This document shows positions 1 to 7,087 of a stretch of DNA of 9,876 nt, piece by piece (positions within the stretch are counted from its first letter, which is position 1; the number at the start of each line of letters is the position of its first letter). The DNA comes from Lysobacteraceae bacterium (GTDB lineage Bacteria > Pseudomonadota > Gammaproteobacteria > Xanthomonadales > Wenzhouxiangellaceae): the NCBI GenBank assembly GCA_020201235.1, contig JAIVHD010000260.1, positions 1-9,876 of the forward strand, in the 5' to 3' direction. A program made the position numbers and the translations under genes. The notes beneath the pieces were generated by a model. The model was not told where the DNA came from, did no database searches, and saw only the letters and a list, made by a program, of their open reading frames with translations.

Positions 1-1264
1 GTTCCAGGGCTACAAGCAACTGCGGCTTCGCAACTGGCAGCCGCTGCCGGTCGACGCCGCAGACATCGATTGCGTGATCCTGACCCATGCTCATCTCGAC
101 CACTCCGGTTACCTGCCTGTGCTGGCGCGCAACGGCTTCGACGGCCCGGTCTATGCAACCGCAGCAACGCGCGATCTGTGCCGCTACCTGCTGCCCGATT
201 CGGGTTTCATCCACGAAAAGGATGCGGCCTTCGCCAATCGCCACGGCATTTCAAAACATCATCCGGCCCGCCCGCTATACACGCGTGCCGATGCAGAAAA
301 CTGCCTCAAACTGTTCCAGGATGTCGACTTTCATGTCGATCACGATCTCGGTGGCGGTATCTCGATGCGCTACTCGCGCGCCGGACACATTCTGGGTGCG
401 GCAAGCCTGCTGCTGAGCGCGGATGGCGTACGGGTCGTGTTCAGCGGCGACCTGGGTCATTCCGACAGCGCAACCATTGGCCCGCCGGAGCCGATCGTGG
501 CGGCCGACTACGTGGTCGTCGAGTCGACGTATGGCAATCGCAAAAGGGTCCGTTCCGACCCGAAAGACGCGCTGGCCGACATCATCCGGGCAACGGTCGC
601 GCGCGGCGGCAGCGTCCTCGTGCCGGCATTCGCGGTGGGTCGAACCCAGTTGCTGCTGCACCACCTGCAGTGCCTGAAGGACGCCGGCCGAATCCCCGCC
701 GTACCGGTGTTTCTGGACAGCCCGCTGGCAATCAACGCCACGGATGTCTTTATTGATCACCCGGACGATCATCGTTTGAGCCGCGCTGAGGCCGCTGCGG
801 CCTGCTCGCTACCGCGCTACGTGCGCGACCAGGAGGAGTCCAAGGCGCTCGATCGCGACCCGATGCCGAAGATCATCATCGCCGGGTCCGGTATGGCCAG
901 CGGTGGTCGTGTGTTGCATCATCTCAAGGTCTACGCGCCCGATCCCCGCCACACGATTCTGTTCACCGGATACCAGGCCGCAGGCACGCGCGGCGCGGCC
1001 ATGGTTGCCGGCGCCGAACAGGTCAAGATTCACGGCCGTTACTGGCCGGTCAAGGCTGAGGTCCACAATCTTGACATGCTCTCGGCGCACGCCGATGGCG
1101 ATGAAATTCTGGACTGGTTGTCGACCCTCAAATCGCCACCCAGGCAGGTGTTTGTGGTGCACGGCGAAGCCGAAGCCGCCGATGCGCTGCGGCTCAGGAT
1201 CAACGAGCGCTTCGGCTGGCCGGCGTGCGTACCCGAGCCCGAACGTATTTATCCACTGTCGTGA
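1..1264 (+). CDS. Beta-CASP metallo-beta-lactamase-fold RNA-processing hydrolase (5' partial)
   Basis: The reading frame is open from base 2, so the true start lies before the window; the GTG at 74 is an internal valine codon. The signature THAHLDHSG (H-x-H-x-D-H, bases 86-103) is metal-binding motif II. Later motifs follow in order: GHILGAAS, the SGDLGH aspartate, VVESTYGNR, the beta-CASP motif GSGMASGGR followed by HH, LSAHAD, and a terminal VVHGE histidine. This order is that of the MBL-fold proteins with an RNA-specificity domain (CPSF73/RNase J relatives), Zn-dependent endo/exoribonucleases or phosphodiesterases of the cytoplasm. About 420 residues are visible, so only a short N-terminus is missing. 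It is followed after 141 bases by a phosphorylase and a PRPP synthetase, which suggests a role in RNA or nucleotide turnover. Family assignment is secure; the substrate is not known. Confidence 0.93.
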   Translation, partial: FQGYKQLRLRNWQPLPVDAADIDCVILTHAHLDHSGYLPVLARNGFDGPVYATAATRDLCRYLLPDSGFIHEKDAAFANRHGISKHHPARPLYTRADAENCLKLFQDVDFHVDHDLGGGISMRYSRAGHILGAASLLLSADGVRVVFSGDLGHSDSATIGPPEPIVAADYVVVESTYGNRKRVRSDPKDALADIIRATVARGGSVLVPAFAVGRTQLLLHHLQCLKDAGRIPAVPVFLDSPLAINATDVFIDHPDDHRLSRAEAAAACSLPRYVRDQEESKALDRDPMPKIIIAGSGMASGGRVLHHLKVYAPDPRHTILFTGYQAAGTRGAAMVAGAEQVKIHGRYWPVKAEVHNLDMLSAHADGDEILDWLSTLKSPPRQVFVVHGEAEAADALRLRINERFGWPACVPEPERIYPLS

Positions 1265-1405
1265 TACCGGTGGTGCGCACATGCTGATGACCGGGGTTGC
1301 CATGCAAATCGCGGTGTCGGTGAAAAAGCCCGCCGCGGCCGGCGCTGTCATGGGTCGACCGCCGGCGCGGCGGAATGCCCCGGCCGCGCTGCTGCGAGTC
1401 CGGCC

Positions 1406-2784
1406 ATGAACGACAAGCACCGGCAAGTCGAGCCCTTCCGGGCAACCGCGAAGTCGCTGGCGGCCAACGATCTCGAGGTCCGCTGTTTTGATCTCGACAC
1501 GCGCGATAAGCCGGTTGTGGTTTTACGCAAGGACAGTCCGCTGTGCCGTTCGGAAGGCTTCAGCGCGCATGCCCGCGTGTTGCTGCGCTCATCCCGAAGC
1601 AGCGTGATCGCGACCCTGTACCAGACCGGCGCCGAGTTGCTGGGACTCGAACAGGCCGGCTTGTCCAAGGCCGCCTGGCAGGCCCTCGAAGTCCGCGATG
1701 GTGAGCGCGTCCATGTCAGCCACCCCAAACCGATGCGTTCGATCAGTCGGGTCCGGGCCAAGGTTCACGGCCAGCGACTTGACGCTGCCGCGCTGGCCTC
1801 GATCATGCGCGACATCGCGCAGGGCCGCTACGATGACATTGAGCTTGCGATGTTTTTAACCGCGATCGCAGCCAAAACACTGGACGACGGTGAACTGTAC
1901 GCATTGACCGACGCCATGGTCGAGGTTGGTGATCGACTGACCTGGAAACAGCCGTTACGAATGGACAAGCACTGTGTCGGCGGCCTGCCCGGAAACAGAA
2001 CCACGCCGGTGGTCGTGGCCATCGTTGCGGCCTGTGGACTTGTGATCCCCAAGACCTCGTCGCGCGCGATCACATCGCCTGCCGGAACCGCCGACACGAT
2101 GGAAATGCTGGCACCGGTCAACCTCGATCTCGGCAGCATGCGCCGGGTGGTCGATTCCGAAGGCGGCTGCGTGGTCTGGGGCGGGTCGGTGCGCTTGTCG
2201 CCGGTCGACGACGTGCTCATCCGCGTGGCCCGCGTGATGGACCTGGACGCCGAAGCCCAGCTGGTGGCCCGGTCGGCTGCGGCATTGGCCCGGCGCTGGA
2301 GGCTCGCGATGTGTTGGCCGTGCTAAACAACGCCGCCGACCAGCCCCTCGATCTCAGACGCCGCTCCGCCATGCTGGCTGGTGCGGCGCTAGAGCTGGGC
2401 CAGCTTGCCGCGCCCGGTGAGGGCGATACGCTGGCGTTGGCGACGCTTGAAACCGGGGCGGCCCTGAAAAAGTTCGAGGCCATCTGCGAAGCCCAGGGCG
2501 GCATGCGCACACCGCCCACGGCAAGCGCACGGGAGGTCGTGACCGCCGAACGCGCGGGCAGCGTCTGGCGCTTCGACAACCGGCGCCTGGCCAAGGTCGC
2601 GAAACTGGCCGGGGCACCGGCCGCAGCCGCGGCCGGCATCGAGCTGCACGTACACCTCGAAGACCGGGTCGAGGTCGGCCAGCCGCTGTATACCATCCAC
2701 GCCGAATCGCGCGGCGAATTATCCTACGCACACGAATTTTCCGGCAACAACGGCGACATCATCGAGGTCCGCGACAGCCCGTGA
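1406..2784 (+). pseudogene. AMP/thymidine phosphorylase-like gene, broken by an internal deletion with frame change
   Basis: Members of this family phosphorolyse nucleosides or nucleoside monophosphates, releasing the base and a phosphorylated ribose. The first part, from ATG 1406, carries the family hallmarks: RSEGF, the DKHCVGGLPGNRTTP phosphate-binding region, KTSSRAITSPAGTADTMEML and EGGCVVWGG. It runs to AEAQLVA near 2266 and then turns into nonsense, stopping at 2326. The second part is in another frame and reads PVGCGIGPALEARDVLAVL from about 2269 to the TGA at 2784. In complete homologs about 55-60 residues separate these two blocks, including the Ser and Lys that contact the base (Ser186 and Lys190 in E. 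coli thymidine phosphorylase). Only about 459 codons remain where relatives have about 500. The lesion is thus a deletion of length not divisible by three, not a single-base slip. The enzyme is probably inactive. The preceding 141 bases show no clear terminator and the RBS is weak. Confidence 0.85.
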
Positions 2785-3710
2785 AAACCGATCCATCCAG
2801 TCATCGAAAACTGAGTCTCATTGCCCTGCCGGGCGCTTGTGACCTGACCGAAAAGCTCGGCCGGGAACTTGGCGTGGCCACGGAAAAGCTCGAATATCGC
2901 CGCTTTCCCGATGGCGAAAGCCATCTTCGGCTGCCCTCGGCCAGCGTGGCGAACGAGGTGGCTCTGGTCGCGCGGCTGGATCGGCCCGATGCCAGGATCC
3001 CCGCCGTGTTGTTTGCCGCAGCGCTGGCGCGCGACCTGGGGGCCGCGCGTGTGGGTCTGATCGCGCCGTATCTTCCCTACATGCGCCAGGACATCCGCTT
3101 CTCGCCCGGTGAGGCGCTGACCTCGGTCACGTTCGCACGCTGGATTTCAAATCATTTCGACTGGCTGGTGACGGTCGATCCGCACTTGCACCGCTACCAC
3201 AGCCTCGACGAGATCTACTCGATTGCCTCTGCCGTGGTGCCGGCCGCCCCGGCACTGGCCGAATGGATTACCGCCAATGTCGAACAAGCCGTGGTCATCG
3301 GACCCGACATGGAAAGTACCCAATGGGTAGCGGCAGTCGCAGCACACTGCAAGCTGCCGTGGCGGGTCATGACAAAGGAGCGTTTCGGCGACCACGAGGT
3401 GCGCATCGATGCGCCCGACCTGAGCGGCCTTGCCGGCCACGTGCCCGTGCTGGTCGACGACATCATCTCCTCCGGAGCAACCCTTGCCGACAGCGCCCGC
3501 GCGCTACGGCAGGCGGGCATGCCGGCACCGGTCTGCGCGATCGTGCATGGTCTATTCGGTGAGCAGAGCCGCCAGACCCTGGCCAGGGCCGGCATCAAGC
3601 GAATCGTCTGCAGCGACTCGACCCGCGTCGCCGAGGCCGAAATCGAGCTGGCCCCGCTCCTTGCCCCGGCCGTGGCCGGCCTTGTATCGGCCGCCTGTCT
3701 AATTGACTAA
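2781..3710 (+). CDS. Ribose-phosphate pyrophosphokinase (PRPP synthetase), divergent
   Basis: It is predicted to make 5-phosphoribosyl-1-pyrophosphate from ribose 5-phosphate and ATP in the cytoplasm. The GTG start overlaps the preceding TGA (GTGA), indicating translational coupling with the upstream phosphorylase gene. At 309 residues it has the usual family length. Visible motifs are RRFPDGESHLRL (about residues 40-51), YLPYMRQDIRF (97-107, the ATP-side RQD motif), TVDPHLHR (131-138) and the PRPP-binding loop VLVDDIISSGATL (223-235). The usual bacterial DLH..QIQGFF signature is replaced by DPHLHRYHSL, which recalls archaeal-type (class III-like) enzymes more than the housekeeping Prs, so a second specialised paralogue is likely. 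It pairs with the phosphorylase in a salvage cluster: phosphorolysis gives phosphorylated ribose that can feed PRPP. The reading frame is intact, although the gene before it is broken. Confidence 0.9.
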   Translation: MKTDPSSHRKLSLIALPGACDLTEKLGRELGVATEKLEYRRFPDGESHLRLPSASVANEVALVARLDRPDARIPAVLFAAALARDLGAARVGLIAPYLPYMRQDIRFSPGEALTSVTFARWISNHFDWLVTVDPHLHRYHSLDEIYSIASAVVPAAPALAEWITANVEQAVVIGPDMESTQWVAAVAAHCKLPWRVMTKERFGDHEVRIDAPDLSGLAGHVPVLVDDIISSGATLADSARALRQAGMPAPVCAIVHGLFGEQSRQTLARAGIKRIVCSDSTRVAEAEIELAPLLAPAVAGLVSAACLID

Positions 3711-3733
3711 CGCAATACTTCTCATTGTATAAG
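3703..3733 (+). promoter_or_regulatory. Candidate sigma70 promoter for the amidohydrolase-amidase pair
   Basis: TTGACT (3703-3708) overlaps the PRPP synthetase stop codon, and TATAAG (3728-3733) follows after a 19-base spacer, two longer than ideal. Its location in the 144-base gap before the amidohydrolase start suits a separate transcription unit. It was judged only by eye, and the long spacer keeps confidence low. Confidence 0.35.
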
Positions 3734-3843
3734 TCAGCCCGGCTTACCCGGATTAACCCGTTTTTTTTCGACGTTTCGATCAACCGCCGTGCCGGGCCAG
3801 CGACTGGTCTACCATAGGCCAATCCAGTCTTTCACCGATCAGC

Positions 3844-3848
3844 AGGAG
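3844..3848 (+). promoter_or_regulatory. Ribosome binding site that fixes the amidohydrolase start at ATG 3855
   Basis: AGGAG lies six bases before ATG 3855. The in-frame GTG at 3848 of the long catalytic frame sits inside this Shine-Dalgarno element and cannot use it. This supports translation starting in the signal-peptide frame, not in the frame of the catalytic domain. Confidence 0.75.
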
Positions 3849-3854
3849 TGTGTG

Positions 3855-5104
3855 ATGCCCAGACTTGCCATCATTTTGTCCATGCTTGTGCAGGCGGCGT
3901 TTTTATCGGCCGATCCGACCTGAGCCTGTCCGGTAACGAGCGTGTAATCGACGCGAACGGCCGGTTTCTCATTCCGGGGCTGGCCGAAATGCATGCCCAC
4001 GTGCCGCCGACCGATGACCCGGCGCGTATCGACGAGGTGCTGCGCCTGTTTCTGGCGCACGGCGTGACCACGATCCGGGGCATGCTCGGCGAACCCGGCC
4101 ACCTGCTGCTACGGCGCGAACTGGCCGACGGCGATCGCATCGGACCGCGCCTGATCACATCCGGGCCCTCGTTCAACGGCACATCAGTCACCAGCGAAGC
4201 GGTCGCACGCCTGCGCGTTCGGCGCCAGTCCGAAGCCGGCTATGACTTCCTGAAACTGCATCCCGGCCTGCGGCCCGATACCTTTGATGCCATCAGCAGC
4301 GCCGCCGACGGCCTGGGCATCGATTTCGGCGGTCACGTCTCGATCGGCGTCGGCTTGGAGCGCGCGCTACAGGCCGGCCAGGCCACCATCGATCATCTCG
4401 ACGGCTATGCCCAGGTGCTGGTGCCCGAGGGCCATCCGGCCCGTCAGCGCGAACCAGGGCTTTTCGGCTTCAACTTAGGCGATGCGCTGGACGCCTCCCG
4501 GGTCGAGGGCTGGGCGCGCCGTACCGCCCGTGCCGGTGTCTGGAACGTCCCGACCCAAACGCTGATCGAAAACCTGGCCGTCAACGAGATCGATTACCTG
4601 CTAGCGCGCCCGGCGATGCGCTGGATTGCCCCGGCAACCCGCGAACAGTGGGCCGGGCGCGTGGCACAGATGCGGCAATCCCAGCCTGCTGAAAGCCTCG
4701 AGCGCTTTGTCGCCGTGCGTCGTTCGCTGATCGGCGCGCTACACGCCGCCGGAGCCGGATTGCTGCTCGGCGCCGATGCCCCGCAAATCATGAATGTCCC
4801 CGGCGACGCGCTGCATCACGAGCTGGAAATCTACGTAGAATCCGGGCTCAGCCCGGCCGAGGCGCTGGCCACCGGCACCATCAACGTCGCCCGCTTTCTC
4901 GCCCAGCCCGCACACGGTTGCATCCGCGCCGGATGCATCGCCGACCTGGTGCTGCTGGACGCCAACCCGCTGGAAGACATTTCCAACGTGCGCCGGATTC
5001 GCGGCGTGATGCGCGCTGGTCAGTGGTTCGATCGCGCCGCGCTCGATGGCATGCTCGAAGAGATCGCATCGAGCGCCGAGGCCGAGCCGACCAGCCCGGA
5101 CTGA
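3855..5104 (+). pseudogene. Secreted amidohydrolase (imidazolonepropionase-like family), frameshifted near its N-terminus
   Basis: From ATG 3855, behind a good RBS, the frame reads MPRLAIILSMLVQAAFLSA, a textbook signal peptide (short basic start, hydrophobic core, LSA cleavage site), then stops at 3921-3923. The rest of the protein is in another frame, open from 3848 to 5104: NERVIDANGRFLIPGLAEMHAH (metal-binding HxH at 3992-4000), FLKLHPG (probable bridging lysine), GGHVS, DHLDGY, LLGADAPQ (catalytic Asp) and the C-terminal GCIADLVLLDANPLEDI. These are the metal ligands of a binuclear TIM-barrel amidohydrolase. Family members normally have about 35 more residues between signal peptide and VIDANG, forming the N-terminal beta sandwich; these are missing here. 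The simplest reading is a small out-of-frame deletion around 3905-3925, so the gene is probably dead, or translated only as a leaderless, truncated form. The amidase gene starts 12 bases downstream. Confidence 0.72.
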
Positions 5105-5116
5105 AAGGCAACCCGC

Positions 5117-5668
5117 ATGATCGAAAACCCGCTGCCGTATGTCGACCGGCTACAGAGTCGCAATCCCGAAACGATCGCTCGCGTCGTCATCCACGCCACC
5201 GAATTGCCCGATCTCAAAACCGCGCGCGAGGACGGCGAGCGCATCCTGTACCCAAAATCGGGCACCGGCAACAGCGGCCACTTCTATATCGACCGCGACG
5301 GCCGCATCGAGCAATGGGTGCCGCTGGGGCGCGTCGCCCACCACGTTCGTGACCACAACGCCGACGCCATCGGCATCGAACTGGTCAATCAGGGGCGCTG
5401 GCCAGACTGGTTCGACAGCCGCCATCAGAACTGGAAAGAGCCTTACCCAGCCGCTCAGATCCAGGCCCTGATCGAACTGCTCGGGCAGCTTGAACGTAAA
5501 ATGCCCGCGCTGAGCGAAATCGCCGGACACGACCAGCTCGACCACGATCGGATCGAGGCCAGCGACAACCCGGATGTACTCATCCGCCGCAAAACCGACC
5601 CCGGCCCGGAATTTCCCTGGACCAAGGTTCTTTCAGCAATCGGTTTGCAACGCTATGGCGAGCGGTAA
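5117..5668 (+). CDS. N-acetylmuramoyl-L-alanine amidase (Amidase_2/PGRP fold)
   Basis: This Zn-dependent amidase family cleaves the bond between N-acetylmuramic acid and L-alanine in peptidoglycan or its turnover fragments. At 183 residues it consists of one domain. Likely Zn ligands are His26 (VVIHATE), His138 (AGHDQL) and Asp161 (RKTDPGPEF). The GHFYIDRDGRIEQWVP strand and the AHHVRDHNADAIGIELVN core are typical. No signal peptide is visible, so it is probably cytoplasmic and AmpD-like, acting in wall recycling; export by another route cannot be excluded. It starts at ATG 5117, with AAAGG a few bases upstream and only 12 bases after the amidohydrolase stop, so the two genes are probably co-transcribed. 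It ends convergently with the integrase gene; the 143 bases between hold no gene I can support and no clear terminator. Confidence 0.9.
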   Translation: MIENPLPYVDRLQSRNPETIARVVIHATELPDLKTAREDGERILYPKSGTGNSGHFYIDRDGRIEQWVPLGRVAHHVRDHNADAIGIELVNQGRWPDWFDSRHQNWKEPYPAAQIQALIELLGQLERKMPALSEIAGHDQLDHDRIEASDNPDVLIRRKTDPGPEFPWTKVLSAIGLQRYGER

Positions 5669-5811
5669 TTGCTGGAGTTGATGCTCGTTCCTGACAGGGT
5701 TCAGCTGCCTGGCGCTTGATCTTGAACGGATGCGCCACGCCAAAGTTGCTGGAGTATGCGGATGGCAAGGGGCAGGGCGGGCAATTCGTTTGGGTCGCTA
5801 AAGACTTCAAT

Positions 5812-6786
5812 TCAAAGAACGGCAGCCAACGGGCTCAAAACGGCCCTGCCGCCTCGCTGAATTACATGCGTGTAAATCTGGGTCGTCCGCACATCGGCAT
5901 GCCCAAGCTGCTCTTGCACGGTGCGGATATCTGCACCTCGCTCAAGCAAATGCGTGGCGAAAGAATGGCGAAGCGTATGACAACTGGCCGGCTTCTCGAT
6001 CCCGCATTTCCGAACCGACCTCGCGACCGCTTTTTGCACCACCGATTCATCCAAATGGTGGCGACGGATCACGCCGGAGCGCGGGTCGCGGCTCAGCCGC
6101 GAGGACGGAAACACATACTGCCAGCCCCAGGAGCAATCGGCATTGGGATATTTGCGCGCCAGCGCGTGAGGGAGATGCACGGTGCCAAACCCTTGCGCTG
6201 AATCCTGCTCGAACAGGTTGCGACGCGCTGCAAGGTGCCGTTGCAACGGTTCGACTAGCGCATCGGCGAGTGTCACCACTCGATCCTTGCCGCCCTTGCC
6301 GTCGCGAACCATAACCGCTCGATGCTCGAATTCGAGGTCTTTCACCCGTAACCTCATACTCTCCATGAGGCGCAGACCGGACCCGTATTGCAGGCAGGCA
6401 ATCAGCCAGGGCGCTCCTCGCAGCTCGGCCAGAACCCGGCGCACCTCATCCTGGGACAGCACAACCGGCAATCGAGCCGGTCGTTTCGCCCGCACAGCGC
6501 CGACAACGTCGCCGAGTGGCCGGCCAAGGACATGCTTGTACACGAACACCAAAGCATTCATTGCCTGGTTCTGGGTGCTCGCGGCCACATCCCGATTCAC
6601 TGCCAGGTGGGTTAGAAACGCCGCAACCTCGGTCTCGCCCATTTCCTCCGGATGGCGTTTACCGTGGAACAGAATAAATCGGCGGGTCCATTCGATATAG
6701 GTCCGCTCGGTGCGAATACTGTAGTGCCGCACCCGGATCGCCTCTCGAATACGCTCCAGAAAAGGGCTTTTCGTTTGATTTCCCAT
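5812..6786 (-). CDS. intI: Integron integrase (IntI, tyrosine recombinase)
   Basis: IntI inserts and excises cassettes by recombining attC with attI, recognising attC as folded single-stranded DNA. The 324-residue product has an N-terminal SAM-like core-binding domain (about 1-95) and a C-terminal catalytic domain. The catalytic set is present: Arg139 ([10 protein letters not shown]), Lys164/Lys167 (GKGGKDR), His270 and Arg273 ([11 protein letters not shown]), His296 (LGHADVRTT) and Tyr305 (IYTH). The insert at about 203-229 ([22 protein letters not shown]) is the extra segment that distinguishes IntI from XerC/D and other tyrosine recombinases. Length is normal and no lesion is seen, so it is probably active. 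The start is ATG at 6786; the RBS is poor (GC-rich). It is divergent from the cassette array and convergent with the amidase gene. A LexA box overlaps its promoter. Confidence 0.96.
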   Translation of the reverse strand: MGNQTKSPFLERIREAIRVRHYSIRTERTYIEWTRRFILFHGKRHPEEMGETEVAAFLTHLAVNRDVAASTQNQAMNALVFVYKHVLGRPLGDVVGAVRAKRPARLPVVLSQDEVRRVLAELRGAPWLIACLQYGSGLRLMESMRLRVKDLEFEHRAVMVRDGKGGKDRVVTLADALVEPLQRHLAARRNLFEQDSAQGFGTVHLPHALARKYPNADCSWGWQYVFPSSRLSRDPRSGVIRRHHLDESVVQKAVARSVRKCGIEKPASCHTLRHSFATHLLERGADIRTVQEQLGHADVRTTQIYTHVIQRGGRAVLSPLAAVL

Positions 6787-6798
6787 GCCGCCGCCGAG

Positions 6799-6818
6799 TA
6801 CTGTAAGGAATAACAGTT
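6799..6818 (-). promoter_or_regulatory. LexA (SOS) box in the intI promoter
   Basis: TACTGTAAGGAATAACAGTT contains CTGT (6801-6804), eight bases, then ACAG (6813-6816), an exact match to the LexA core pattern CTGT-N8-ACAG with good flanking bases. It lies 13-32 bases upstream of the intI start and overlaps the proposed -10. LexA control of intI is established for several integrons, so SOS induction of this integrase is expected. Confidence 0.85.
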
Positions 6819-6842
6819 TAATCCATCAGAATAATAAGTCAA
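6815..6842 (-). promoter_or_regulatory. intI promoter
   Basis: On the minus strand TTGACT (6837-6842) is followed after 16 bases by TAAACT (6815-6820). The -10 overlaps the LexA box, so bound LexA would block RNA polymerase. The transcript would start close to 6807, about 20 bases before the ATG, giving a very short leader. Confidence 0.6.
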
Positions 6843-6964
6843 GAAGATTGCAATCACAGGCGATTCGCCGTATAGTTCCAGCAGGATCGAGCGGTTCATG
6901 GTGGGTTCGGGGATCTTGCGGTGACAAAAGAAACGATTTTTTTCAATGCGTTAACGCGCGGAAC

Positions 6965-6973
6965 TGATAGAAT
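6965..6973 (+). promoter_or_regulatory. Candidate cassette promoter (Pc), extended -10
   Basis: TGATAGAAT matches the extended -10 pattern TGnTAnAAT, and it points into the array about 90 bases before the inferred attI crossover. No good -35 lies 16-18 bases upstream. It is the best Pc candidate I see, but a promoter inside intI is equally possible. Confidence 0.3.
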
Positions 6974-6989
6974 CTTTCACATTTCCGCG

Positions 6990-7066
6990 CGAACTGGAGC
7001 GCTGCGGGATGGACGGGGCAGCACCGTAGTGCACCATGGTGCGTCGCGGGCCACTCACTGTTATAC
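6990..7066 (+). other. attI: attI recombination site (approximate left limit)
   Basis: The core GTTATAC (7060-7066) fits the GTTRRRY consensus and abuts the first cassette, giving a crossover between 7060 and 7061. Upstream are a perfect 12-base palindrome GCACCATGGTGC (7031-7042) and a nearby GCAC/GTGC pair (7021-7032). The core position follows from the attC geometry of the next cassettes; the left limit is a guess. The non-coding stretch 6787-7087 thus holds the intI promoter, the LexA box, a candidate Pc, palindromes and attI. Confidence 0.65.
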
Positions 7067-7087
7067 GAAAATAGCTATGGAGTAAAA

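Noticed and set aside
70..756. Long + strand ORF of 228 codons over the first gene
   Set aside because: It is an Arg/Pro/Gly-rich shadow in another frame of the MBL-fold gene, which has every family motif.
2217..2696. Minus-strand ORFs opposite the 3' half of the phosphorylase
   Set aside because: They are low-complexity Ala/Arg/Ser shadows typical of high-GC DNA; the plus strand carries recognisable family sequence.
3736..3770. Possible terminator with a T8 run (3761-3768) after the PRPP synthetase
   Set aside because: The T-run is clear, but the preceding CCGG/CCGG or CGG/CCG pairings are only 3-4 base pairs, so no convincing stem exists.
3848..3850. GTG 3848 as the start of the amidohydrolase
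   Set aside because: It lies inside the AGGAG used by ATG 3855, and the first residues (CDAQTCHHFVHACAGG) look like out-of-frame reading of the signal peptide.
5669..5811. Gene or mobile remnant between the amidase and intI
   Set aside because: Only antisense or out-of-frame ORFs without recognisable motifs cover it, and no repeats or attC-like structure were seen.
5716..6201. Plus-strand ORF of 161 codons
   Set aside because: Most of it is antisense to the intact intI gene, and it has no RBS or family likeness.
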